A DNA stretch of 64,000 nt from Glandiceps talaboti (lineage: Eukaryota > Hemichordata > Enteropneusta > Spengelidae). The stretch is from assembly GCF_964340395.1 (NCBI RefSeq), contig NC_135563.1:372001-436000 (forward strand). Reading direction: 5' to 3'. The translations under genes were made by a program, and so were the position numbers. This document shows positions 22,334 through 32,704 of this stretch, one piece after another. The notes under the pieces were generated by a model. That model saw nothing but the letters and a program-made list of their open reading frames with translations. It had not been told where the DNA came from and did no database searches. Each line of letters begins with the position of its first letter. Positions within the stretch are counted from its first letter, which is position 1.

Positions 22334-22496
22334 TGTTAATTCACTCTTTTATTCTTACTGGGTCCAATGACCGATCGCTCTGTAGCGTTCATACAAAGTC
22401 TGAGACTACACAAGTACAAAGGCCACGTTGTCTACAGGCATGCACAGTAAGGGAATGTTGTCAGTTCTATAAATAGCACGTCTGCACTAGTTATCA
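22334..22496 (-). repeat. 3' LTR of the copia element
   Basis: 163 bp. In element sense it begins TGATAACTAGTGCAGACGTG and ends GAGTGAATTAACA. It carries TATTTATAG, a likely TATA box, and AATAAA as a polyadenylation signal. Confidence 0.9.
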
Positions 22497-22639
22497 ATCT
22501 CCACTGTATTTTTCTTTCTTTCTACTTTTCTAGTCTAGGATACTATTTTCAATGAGTAACACTTTAAACAAATTTGTCTTAAATTGACCGACGTCGAAGT
22601 GCATGAAAACTACAAACAAAAGTAAAATACTACTACCAA

Positions 22640-22808
22640 ACAGTCTATATCCTACTATGGATAAAACGGCCCATATACTACTGTGAATAAAACAGTCCAT
22701 ATCCTACTATTGATATAACAGTCCATGTTCTACTATTGATATAACAGTCCATGTTCTACTATTGATATAACAGTCCATGTTCTACTATTGATATAACAGT
22801 CCATTTAA
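22640..22808. repeat. 26-bp minisatellite near the copia 3' end
   Basis: About six copies of a 26-bp unit containing CTACTATTGATATAACAGTC. The inner copies are identical and the outer ones diverged. It lies between the RNase H remnant and the 3' LTR. Confidence 0.85.
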
Positions 22809-22819
22809 TACAAGTCCAT

Positions 22820-23187
22820 GACGCCCTCTTCCAGTGCTCTCATTAATGTGATTGCTGAGGCCCCCTCTTCGTCAGGCAGTCCGCCAATTGATTTTTTCCT
22901 TTAGCCCATGCAAAATCTTTAATCTGGTTCTTCGGTATATACTGTATTTGCTTTCCAACTGTTCAGTTCTGTCAGCTTTGCTTCTGTCAGAGAAATTCCT
23001 TCTATGACCATAACGGACTCATCAGGCACTGTAGAAGGGTAATTTATTTGTAAGTCACGTACCTGACTTAAATCGATGGAGTGCTGTACCCTGATTAGCT
23101 GGGCTGGGACAGTGTACTCGAGGTACCAGTTTTTGTTCTTTCCTGTTGCTTTACCAGCTTTACTTGTTACCCGTGCTGACAATTTGC
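22820..23187 (-). pseudogene. Copia RT start fused to the RNase H end
   Basis: The frame at 23182-22919 reads the spacer before the polymerase (SKAGKATGKNKNWYLEY) and the first part of the copia RT (AKLTELNSWKANTVYTEEPD). It then stops at a TAA. Just past the stop, in other frames, come WAKGKNQLADCLTKRG and ITLMRALEEG, the well-conserved last residues of copia RNase H. So the several hundred codons between, including all RT catalytic motifs, have been removed. A further frameshift lies within the RNase H remnant, and one separates this piece from the integrase ORF. Confidence 0.8.
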
Positions 23188-23189
23188 AG

Positions 23190-24251
23190 TTATATAGTGT
23201 CCTGGTGTGTATATGTCACAATACTGCCAGGTTTCACGCTGATTGTATTGGTTTTGTTTATAATTGCTGGTGCACTGTTGCTGGGCTCTGGAGCAGGGTT
23301 TTGTTTGTTTTCCCCAGCAGGTTCATCTTCATCACTGTCCATGTCAGGTTGATAACCAGGTAGTTTTTCTTTTTTATTACTTCTTTCCGGTTCTTCATAT
23401 TTCTTTGTGTTGTCATCAAGATGGTTGTCATTGTCAGTGTTTATTCTGTTTTGATCTACTTTACTTAGTCGACGCTGATGTACACGCACTACCATACCAC
23501 CATGGCGAATAAATACTACAGCCCCTTCTTGTCCTATTACTGTTGCTGGTCCTTTCCATTCAGGATTATCAGGGCGTTTGTAGTATACTCTATCCCCGGT
23601 TTGACATCCTTCTGGTGTTGGCCGTGTTTGTTTTCTCAGTGCCCGTCTTATTCTTTCAGCACTCTCTGCTTCTGTGAATGCCCGTCTAGCTGCATACATT
23701 GCGTTGATATGGTTACCAACCACTTGACTTGTTGTCGTACCCTCTAAAGCAGGTGGTTTGTCAACAAGGACCGAAGGTACATTCGGGTTTCTTCCACACA
23801 CTAGTTGATACGCGCTGTAACCATGGACATTGCAGAGACTATTTTTGGCTATCAGTGCCCAGTGTAGAGCTGTCTCCCAATCACAATTTCTCTCAGCTTT
23901 CACTTTTCTCATTATGTTGGTGAGTGTTTGATTGTGTCTCTCTAGGAGCCCGTTCCTCCATGGACTGAAAGCTGCTGTTGTCTTGGGATTTATGTTGAAG
24001 TTTTCACACATGTCCCGGACTTCTCCATTGTTAAACTCCCCACCATTGTCGCTGTATAGTTTCTGTGGGGCACCATGGACACTGATCCACTTCTTTATAA
24101 AGTTATCCACAAATACAGATGACCGTTTGCTTGTTATAAATCCTGCACTGAAGCGGCTGAATTCATCGATGATATGTAGATACCATACCTTCTCCTCTAG
24201 TTCATGAAGATCAACTGCTACTGTCTCGTTGAAATTACTTGCTAGTGGCAT
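23190..24251 (-). pseudogene. Copia integrase catalytic and C-terminal region
   Basis: 353 codons from the ATG at 24251. The DDE triad is in place: D14 (VAVDLHELE), D68 (YSDNGGEF) and E104 (GLLERHNQ), with 35 residues between the last two. Around residues 210-260 is a small beta-rich domain (GDRVYYKRPDNPEWKGPATV, VVRVHQRRLSKV) as in retroelement integrase C-termini. The rest is an acidic, E/K/N-rich linker. The frame is the same as the upstream gag ORF and is separated from it by one TAG. Integrase would join element cDNA to the host genome; here it is cut off from its N-terminal zinc domain. Confidence 0.88.
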
Positions 24252-24287
24252 CCCTACAGCAGGCTTGGGTGATGGTCTCCTGTGTTT

Positions 24288-25793
24288 CTAGCAAGTGTCA
24301 CAACTGTCAACGATGTTCTCTAATTCTTTCACAATTTGTGCATCAACGGCACGTGCATTTAGGAGTTTGTGTAGTTTGTAGGCATTGGCATGTCCAAACT
24401 GACGACGCAATTTAACCAACATCTTCTTCTGTTCAGCTTCTGTCATGTTACCAGACATAATTAGGACTTCATTTTCATCGTCATTGTCATCTGCTGCATG
24501 TTGGGTTTCATGAGCCATTCTATCCTGTAGCTGAACACAGTAGTGTCCACTTGATGTAAATTGCAAAGGTACAGGCTGGTCGAACATTTCAGCCTCATCA
24601 TTCGCCAGGTCTAACACTGTGCCTGCTCTTTTTAAGGATGTTTTGCTGAGTAATAGTGGCAGGTCAAGATCAACAACTTCTGCGTCAATATTACAGGACT
24701 TGTCTCCAATTTTTGCCAGCAGACTGACATTTGCCACAGACTTGACCTGTACACCATCACCAAATCGAAACCCTCTTTCACTGGGTGTCATACGTATCTT
24801 AGATTGTTGTTTATCGTCTAAATTGTCAATATAATGGTCCAACCATTGTTTGCCACAAACAGTACGGGTACATGCTGTATCGATGACAGCACAGCCCAAA
24901 GCTTCACTCATCAGCACTTCATTTATTGTCGGTGACCGCTGCTCGTTTGTGAACAATGTTAGATCACATACCTCATCTATGACGTCATCGTCCTCCATGG
25001 CCTTGACGTCAGCTGTAGTTTCTCCATGTGGGCAATCCTTAGCCCAATGGCAGACTGACTGGCATATTCGACACCTCGTTCGCCTACCAAACTTGTCAAT
25101 AGGATTTGTCCCTCTCGACGTGTTGCCCGTACTAATGTTACATTGTCGCTGGAACCCACCTTGCATGGTCCTTCTTTGATAACCACTCGCTGCATACCGC
25201 TCAGTGATGTAAGCCGATTCTTGTTTAATCGTTACAGCAGATATACCCCCAGCAGTGTTCCGTTCAGCCACATGGCTGTCACCAAATATGCGTTTTAGCG
25301 CCGACTTCAACGACTCAAATTTCAAATCCGAAGCAGCACTCAGAGCGAGCTGCCGGTCCTGTTGCGACAAATTTGCCCTATCCAATAAACGAAATGATAG
25401 AACGGCATCAGGCAGTTCCATCTTGTACTTCTTGCACTGGTTGTAGTGACGTTCATATTCTATAACAAATGCAGACATAGCCATATCTTCGGGCTTACGA
25501 AAGTTGTCGAAAGTTGAATATGCTTCGTATGAGAGATCAACAGTCTCCTTCTTAAACATCGAGTCTAAAGCCTTGATTAGTATTTCCATACCTCCTTCCG
25601 TATTTAGCTGCTCTGCTTCAATTTCAAGCGCCGTTGCTTTAGCCTGACCTGTGATAGAAAGCGTAACTGCCAATGCTTGCTTCTTCTTGTCGACTTCCGT
25701 CATTAACTGCCACACGTTCAGCTCATTTTTCCATGTTTCATATACGGTGTCCGGGCCCAAAATTGGAGGATTCTTGTAGCTTGCTGAAGCCAT
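24288..25793 (-). pseudogene. Copia gag, protease and integrase zinc domain
   Basis: 501 codons from the ATG at 25793, 31 bp inside the 5' LTR. Residues 1-200 are a helical gag like UBN2/Retrotran_gag families (YETWKNELNVWQL, YSTFDNFRK, LSFRLLDRANLS). Residues 241-254 form a CX2CX4HX4C zinc knuckle (CRICQSVCHWAKDC). Residues 303-307 (VIDTA) are the aspartic protease active site, with DTA in place of the common DTG/DSG. Residues 450-501 are the GAG-pre-integrase HHCC domain (H468, H475, C498, C501). The TAG at 24288-24290 falls right after the last Cys, where related proteins continue; a single C-to-T change would explain it. I label it a pseudogene because the element as a whole is defective. 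Confidence 0.88.
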
Positions 25794-25811
25794 TTTCCTA
25801 TGAACCGGATT

Positions 25812-25823
25812 GCTCTGCTACCA
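25812..25823 (-). promoter_or_regulatory. Primer binding site of the copia element
   Basis: In element sense TGGTAGCAGAGC lies one base inside the 5' LTR. TGGTAGCAGAG is complementary to the 3' end of animal initiator methionine tRNA including CCA, the usual primer of Ty1/copia elements. Confidence 0.8.
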
Positions 25824-25824
25824 A

Positions 25825-25987
25825 TGTTAATTCACTCTTTTATTCTTACTGGGTCCAATGACCGATCGCTCTGTAGTTTTCATACAAAGTCTGAGACTAC
25901 ACAAGTACAAAGGCCACGTTGTCCACAGGCATGCACAGTAAGGGAATGTTGACAGTTCTATAAATAGCACGTCTGCACTAGTTATCA
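25825..25987 (-). repeat. 5' LTR of the copia element
   Basis: 163 bp, the same length as the other LTR. Differences: TT for CG near 25878, plus single changes near 25922 and 25950. Confidence 0.9.
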
Positions 25988-26780
25988 TGTGTGTGTGTGT
26001 GTGTGTGAGTGTAAACACTTGAAGTCAAAAATCACTGGCCTGAATGCCATGATATTTAGTGGGTATATTACCTTTGGTGTCTAGTTGGGAAATTGTTCAA
26101 ATGAAAATGATCTTACCACTAATGATTTAATCAGTGATATGCAAATTAGGTGTAAAAATGTCAATTTTGGTCATTAACTTATATCTCAAAAAGTACTTTG
26201 ACAATGATACTGAAACATGGTGAGATGTTTCTAGAAGTGTTATTCTGCTGATTTTCTTCAAAGCTTTTTGACACAATTGGCCCAAGCAACCATAGCAACA
26301 ACCAAATGGCAGTATATTTTGGTTAAATAGCAACATCATCTGGTAGGCAAGTGTGTAAACATTGTATGCAAATATCCCTTGCAACAATGACCACGCCCAT
26401 AGCAATAGCCAAACAGAGGTGTATTTCACAAAGGTAACAGATTCTTAGACAAATGAATAAACATTCAAAAATGTATGCAAATATACCTAGCAACAAGACA
26501 TGTCCATAGCAACAGTCATCTGATGATGTATATCACAAAGATAAGAGGTATTTATAGACAAATGAATGGCCATTCTAAAAATGTATGCAAATATGTCTAG
26601 CAGCATGACCACGCCCATAGCAACAGCCAAATGTATTGCAAAGATAACAACAAGGCTGGATACATGTAGGCAACTGGATAATCATTCAGCAAAGGAACAA
26701 CTATATCTAGTATGGATCATCAGGTTGATAAATGACTTAAAAACTGTACAGTTGTGCTACAATGTCATTGCCACTATTTT
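25988..26780 (+). repeat. R1 dispersed repeat, continuation after copia (copy e, right piece)
   Basis: Resumes with (TG)n, GTCAAAAATCACTGGCCTGA and the monomer region: several ATGCAAATAT ... CTAGCAAC ... CCACGCCCATAGCAA units. It ends TACAGTTGTGCTACAATGTC ATTGCCACTATTTTT. Joined across the copia insertion it is one of the longest R1 copies here. Confidence 0.85.
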
Positions 26781-26781
26781 T

Positions 26782-26821
26782 ACCTCCTGTAAGGGTACGG
26801 GAGGTATTAAAAGGGGATGTC

Positions 26822-26852
<31 letters not shown>

Positions 26853-27240
26853 CTGTCTGTCTGTCTGTCCGTCTGTGTCATAATTTTCTTAAAAAGGGCT
26901 GGCTCAATTATAATGAAATTTAGTACATATAATGTTTGGGGTAATGGCAAGACCTGATTAGTTATTGAGCGAGATCTGTTCATGTCAATTTGGGAATTTG
27001 TATATCAATGAAATCAACTAATTAAGCAATATCTTAGGACTGCATTCTTCAATTTCAATATAATTTAGTACATATGTTAACCATTAGAAATCACATTTGT
27101 CCTGTAAAATTTGTTGATGTACCTGACAGCGTTAATGAATAATTTGCATAATTAATTATTTTTGGTAATTAGGCTATATCTTAAGAATGCATACTTCAAT
27201 TTCAATATAACTCAGTACATTCCAGAGGTTAAATTAACGT
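26782..27240 (+). repeat. R5 repeat, copy 1
   Basis: Starts with a hairpin (ACCTCCTGTAAGGGTACGGG AGGT, 26782-26805), then (GT)n and (CTGT)n to about 26872. Two or three monomers of ~140 bp follow, with TATAATGAAATTTAGTACAT and TTTGCATAATTA. A diverged second piece lies at 29580-29850. Confidence 0.7.
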
Positions 27241-27819
27241 GTTATTCGTGTGTATTTGACGCCATATGTCATCTTTGCTTTGAGGTTGTAGAATAAGGCA
27301 TCGTGGATTTAGTCAGTTCTGATTGTAACTATTGTAACTACCTTCAAGTTCTAAATTTCTATGTGTAGTGTGACCTGTGAAATTTGAATATGACCCATCG
27401 TATGCAAAACATTTAAACAGTTTCATGTGCCCGATGACCATTTGCTGACGTAGTCTTGGGTAGTTTAGAAAATGATGTGATATTATCATTCCTTATCCAT
27501 GTGATTGGTTACTTATTAACAGACATGGTTAGAATTTAGAAAGGGTTTCAATCGATAGCACAGCCATTACGGCGAAGCATCTTCCCTCACAGGAGAAGCG
27601 ATGATTAAATAGACCACATCAGTGGACAGTAGTCTACATATATGCTGAAAAAATCACGTAGATAAATTCCTACTTCCATGTCACCATTTCATTCACACTA
27701 AAACTGAAACTTTTTTTTGAGCTTTGTTACGAGATCGAACGCATTACATGAATTTACAGTTCACTGCTCTTCATAGCTTCGTCTGGGTTGAACATGGTTC
27801 ACACATAAGGCATTGTTCA
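27241..27819. other. Non-coding stretch
   Basis: No gene or repeat recognised. Confidence 0.5.
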
Positions 27820-29066
27820 CAGGGTTTGCATGGTCCTGGAAACCCTGGAATTTCAAACCCTCCCTGGAAAACCCTGGAAAAATGTGCCCTACCCCTGGAA
27901 AACCATCATGATCAATCGATCGATTAATATTGACGATCATCATGTCTGTGCTCGATCCACCCATTCATATGATTCTGAATCTCGTAAATGTGAAATGGCG
28001 AAAATATTTTCAAAGTCGTTCGCCACGGTGGTGAATCAAAATTCACGCTGATTAAACCCAGACAGTCAAACGATCGTTCCACAAGACATTTTGCCCCACA
28101 GACCGTGCCTATGCGTAGTTGAATGGGCGCTGCAGTGTTTGTTTCGATCTTGCGTATATTGCTACTCCATCTCCCAGTCGTCATTTCAGGGACATGATAT
28201 TGTAACAGTCCCGGCCGGGGGTAACTGTAGGTCTGTTAGCAAGATTATCGTAACATTGTAGCGAGTATCAAAGCATCATCAACCACGATTAGAAATTGTT
28301 ACAAGTTGGCAATACTAGGGCGAGGACCTAGGGAAGTGTAGTTGAATTTCCGGGTTGTGGAAGTACGGTTGTGACTTTTAATATGTCGTCGATAAATGGG
28401 TATTTGTGTTACATGTTCTAAAAAGAATAAACTTTTTTATGTTGTCGGTACAGTAACATTCTTCAATGTTCAAGTTGAGTTGAGAAATCGTGATGTTCCC
28501 CAACTCGTGGCATCCGTACATAAACATTGAAACGCAAGCGATGAATGTATTCAGTTATTCATAGCTCGAAATTTCGTCACGTAAGTGACGTTTTTATTCA
28601 AAATTTTGAAGAAAAAAATTATTTTAGGTGACTTATAAATCTAGTAACATCAAACCATACAATAACGAGGACAAACTTTAGTTTTTGATTTATTTTTCTG
28701 GATATGTCTGAGTTAGACTGACAAATGCTGTGACTCAATCTTATATGATCAATGCACCAGCTTGACGAAACAGCTACTTAGGGGGTAGGACAGAGTTTTC
28801 TCCGTTAATCTTAGTGTGCAAACGTGGTTTTGAAACCAACATCTTGCATAGTGTTGATTGCCTTTAAAATGTTTTGTGACATATTATGGGAACTGTTGTT
28901 AATTTTTTCTCGTCCACATCAGACAATAAGATGTCATTCAAAAAATATACTTTAGTGTCAACACCCCTGGAAAATGGCCAAAAACAATATGAATACCCCT
29001 GGAAGACTGACAAAAAACCCGGGGAAAGTCCTCAAATTTTGTTTTGCTTTAAGTGTACGAACCCTG
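27820..29066. mobile_element. Non-autonomous hAT-like element, copy 1
   Basis: 1247 bp with inverted ends CAGGGTTTGC ... and ... GTACGAACCCTG. Both subterminal regions are rich in CCTGGAAAA boxes. A 6-bp direct repeat TGTTCA abuts both ends (27814-27819 and 29067-29072). CAGGGTT termini are characteristic of many hAT transposons; most hATs make 8-bp duplications, but some invertebrate lineages are recorded with 5 or 6. No transposase ORF is present. Confidence 0.7.
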
Positions 29067-29579
29067 TGTTCAAGAATAAATGATTATCTTGGTGTTTCTA
29101 CCAAATTAATAGTTATCCTCAGCGACACAAAACTTGCATCAAACTTTTAGAACTGTGTCTCTGTCAAATTGACAGTTCACGCTGCCATTCATACTTCATG
29201 TCATGGAACTAATAGTTCGTGGATTGCGGTTTTGTATCATAGTGTAGTTTTATGTACTCTGTAATGTCCGACTCCAAGAACCGGCCTATAATACATTCAT
29301 CCAGAGTTCGTTCTCGGGGCATATATTTTTAGAGAGTGATTACCATAGAAAATCGAAAGTATGTATAAAGATGAAATTAAACCAATGTATAGAGTGTATT
29401 GTTGCATATAAATGTTTTCTTTTTAGAAGTGCAAACTATGTACTTGTATACGGTGTGCGGGAGAATGACACTGATTTGTTCATGTACATGTATTTACATT
29501 TATAACGTATTTACAATGTACATGTAGAGTGCATGCAAATTTGGTAAAGACACACTGTAATGGGATTTTGACGCTAAGT
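29067..29579. other. Non-coding stretch
   Basis: AT-rich; no gene or repeat recognised. Confidence 0.5.
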
Positions 29580-29850
29580 TTGGCAGGAATGCCTTAACTA
29601 TAACATTAACAAAGTGGATATGTCGTATAAAATTTGTTGATATAGCTTACAGTTTTAATGAAGCAATTGAATAATTAACTCAGTAATTACATGTAAGCAG
29701 TATCATGCACTCTTAAAATTCCGTATAATTTGGCACATACACCTAAGAAAGCACACTTGTCCGAAAACGCCTGTTACCCTAGTTTTTTTAGTTTAATTTG
29801 CATAATTAGTGATTCCCTTACGGGAGGCATTCAGTTTAAATCTGGTTTAT
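29580..29850 (+). repeat. R5 repeat, copy 2 (diverged)
   Basis: Shares ATAAAATTTGTTGAT, the TAATTGAATAATTAA/TTTGCATAATTA wording and a terminal TTACGGGAGGCATTC that echoes the R5 hairpin arm. Confidence 0.55.
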
Positions 29851-29992
29851 GTTTGGAAGAATGTACTGTGTGACTTCCATCACGGGGTGGTTAGAACATG
29901 GTTTTCCCAGACTCATTTGATGATTTGGGGAGGTCTCAGGCTGAGCTCCAGCGGAGAGAGTCTGGTAACCAAGGGAACCAGATAAACTCAAA

Positions 29993-30555
29993 ATATTTAC
30001 AGTTGTGCCACAATGCTGTTGGTGCTATTTTTGGTCAATAACTACGTGGTAGATCAGTCTGAAATGTGGTGGGATGTTCGTAAGGGGTGTTTAGATTAAG
30101 AATTGTTCAAGACATGATGATGCCATCAGTGATATACAAAGTAGATCTAAAAATGTGTCTTTTTAGTCAAAAATTTGTAATTCCACAACTGCTGAAATTT
30201 GATTTTGATGCATCTGCATGTGTGTTATTGATATGCAAATTAGGTCTAAATGTCGACTTAATGACAAACTTATATCTTGAAACAGTAACTGCATGGTGAA
30301 TGTGGTTGAAACTTGGTGGGGATGTTTCTGGGGGCGATATTCTGCCGTTATTGTTGAAAACATTTTGACACAATTGACCCTAGCAACATGGCCATGCCCT
30401 TAGCAACAGTGAAATGCTGATGCATATTACAAATATAACAGGGGTGGATAGGAAAATGAATACAGATTCAAAAAATATATTCAAATATGCCTAGCAACAG
30501 GACCACACCCATAGTAACATTTAAATGCAGTTAGGAATTGGCGCTATTTTTAATG
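29993..30555 (+). repeat. R1 dispersed repeats, tail plus second copy (copy f)
   Basis: A short R1 tail (CAGTTGTGCCACAATGCTGT TGGTGCTATTTTT, to about 30025) is joined directly to the middle of another R1 that runs to about 30555 and ends TTGGCGCTATTTTT. Confidence 0.75.
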
Positions 30556-30752
30556 ATACAGTCGTATATTGCTAGGTTTAAGCTTTCTTTTTAGGCATTG
30601 ACCTTTGACCTAGACCTTGATCTTCAGGTTCTGCTACTGAAATCATTTCTTCATTCAGTCCCATTTGAGGTGGGGGGGGGGGTTATGTCTTCTATGAAGA
30701 CTTGTTTAATAATACTTGCAAGTCAGCAGAACAAAAGTTCATTGAGATATAT
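30556..30752. other. Spacer with an 11-G run
   Basis: Contains an 11-G homopolymer at 30672-30682. No gene recognised. Confidence 0.5.
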
Positions 30753-32582
30753 CAGGGTTCACACGGTCCTGGAAAGCCCTTTGAAAACCCTGGAATCCAA
30801 AAAAAACTTGTATCTCAAAAAGTATGTGGTCAATGAGACTGAAACTTGGTGAGATGTTTCTGGAAGTGTTATTATGTAGATTTTCATCAAAAGATTTTGA
30901 CACAATTGGCCCAAGCAACCATGACCACACCCTTAGCAACAACCAAATGGCAGTATATTTTGATTAAATAACAACATCATCTGGTAGGCAAGTGTGTAAA
31001 CATTCAAAAAATGTATGCAAATATCCCTAGCAACCATGACCAATGCCCATAGCAACAGTCAAATGGTAGTGTATTTCACTAAGATAACAACAAGGATTCT
31101 TAGACAAGTGAACCAACATTCAAAAAGTGTATGCAAATATGCCTAGCAACAAGACCACGCCCATAGCAACAGCTAAATGATCACGAATATTGCAAAGATA
31201 ACAGGATTAATAGACATGAATAAACATGCTAAAAATGTATGTAAATTTGCCTAGCAACAAGACCACGCCCATAGCAACAACCAAATAATCACATATATTG
31301 CAAAGATAACAGGAATTAAAAGACAAATGAATAAACAGTCAAAAATGTATGTAAATGTCCCTAGCAACAAGACCATGCCCATAGCAACAGCCAAATGATC
31401 ACATATATTGGGAAGATAACGGGGATTATTAGACAATTGAATAAATATTCAAAGAATGTATGCAAATGTACCTAGCAACAAGGCCACGCCCATAGCAACA
31501 GCTTAATGATCACGTATGTTGCAAAGATAATATCAGGAATTCATACACAAGTGAACACAAACATACAAATATGTATGCAAATATATCTAACAACATGACC
31601 ACGCCCATAGCAACAGCCAAATGATACGTTAAATCGCAAAGATATCAACATGGTTGGATAGGCAACTGGATAGTCAAATAGTTAGCATGGATCAGCATAT
31701 GGATAAACAGTTTTAAAAACTATACAGTTGTGCTACAACACCATTGGCGGTATTTTTTTATTTGTTTTACTGGATATGTCTGAATTATACTGATGAATCC
31801 TTTGACTCAAATATTACACAATCAATGTTGTGTACAGCTAGCTGAATTACACTTAGTCTACTACTTAAGGGTAGAACAGAAGTCTCTTTCTTCATCTCAG
31901 AGTGAACACGGAGGTATACCCAACTGAGTTGATTTCAATGCCAGAAAACTGAGGCAATAAAACATATAGCAAAAGTTACACTTTATGAATGTATTGCTCA
32001 AAGAAATGTAGTTTGAAAGATTGAGATGAATTGGTTGATTTAATGTTTGTAGGGATAAGCTTATTGGGACTTACAGTGTAAATTCACTTTTAGCACCTAA
32101 AAATGCACTTAGTGAGTGAACATGATAGTCAAGATTTTGATGGAGGTAAAGAGTAGTATTGACTCAATAGTACTAAACTAATAAGACAATGCATGAATCA
32201 GAGATTAAGAGAAATATAGACAAACATTGATATTTTCAATGTTTAAAGTTTGTGGCTAATGACTTTTCCATTTGGCAGATTGAAAATGAACAATATTAAT
32301 TTAATTGCTATGATGTTTTTTGAAATCAACAACTGCATAGAGTGTTGACTGTGTTCAAAATGTTCTATAATTTTTTGTGACATATACATATATGTGTTGT
32401 GAGAGCTCTTGTTAATTACTTCTCGTCTATGTCATAGAATTGGATGTCGTTCAATAAAATAACTTTTGATGGTCGACACCCCTGGAAAATGACCCAAATC
32501 AATACAAATACCCTTGGAAAACTGACTGGAAAACCCTGGAATTTTTTTTACTCTACATGTACGTGTACATGTATGAACCCTG
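30753..32582. mobile_element. Non-autonomous hAT-like element, copy 2, carrying R1
   Basis: Left end CAGGGTTCACACGGTCCTGG, right end ATGAACCCTG, flanked by TATAT on both sides (30748-30752 and 32583-32587). The right ~820 bp match copy 1 in order (CTGGATATGTCTGA, TTTTTTGTGACATA, GACACCCCTGGAAAATG). The left interior is replaced by an R1 copy at about 30806-31757. Confidence 0.7.
30806..31757 (+). repeat. R1 dispersed repeat inside the hAT-like element (copy g)
   Basis: Seven monomers at ~110-bp spacing (AGCAAC pairs near 30912, 31020, 31141, 31246, 31358, 31470 and 31590). Ends with TACAGTTGTGCTACAACACC ATTGGCGGTATTTTT. Confidence 0.85.
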
Positions 32583-32704
32583 TATATTTTTTACTTCTCA
32601 ATCTCATATAGAGAATACACACTCCATACATGTATGAATTGTGTTAGACATGAATTTCTTTTTTACACTTATTCATGACATGAGTATGTGTCCGAAAATT
32701 ATTA

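Larger units (their letters stand above)
22334..25987 (-). mobile_element. Internally deleted Ty1/copia LTR retrotransposon
   Basis: Complete at both ends: two 163-bp LTRs starting TG and ending CA, flanked by TGTGT on both sides (22329-22333 and 25988-25992; the target was a GT microsatellite, so the duplication is not unique). The order gag, protease, integrase, then the start of reverse transcriptase is the copia order. Reverse transcriptase and nearly all RNase H are gone. The LTRs differ at about 4 of 163 positions, so it is fairly young. A short length and short LTRs recall GalEa-type copia elements of marine animals, but I cannot confirm that. Confidence 0.9.

Noticed and set aside
23076-24207. 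Plus-strand ORFs opposite the copia genes
   Set aside because: They are shadows of the minus-strand gag and integrase frames.
22334-25987. Endogenous retrovirus
   Set aside because: The gag-protease-integrase order before RT, the tRNA-iMet primer site and the lack of an envelope gene point to Ty1/copia, not to a vertebrate-type retrovirus.
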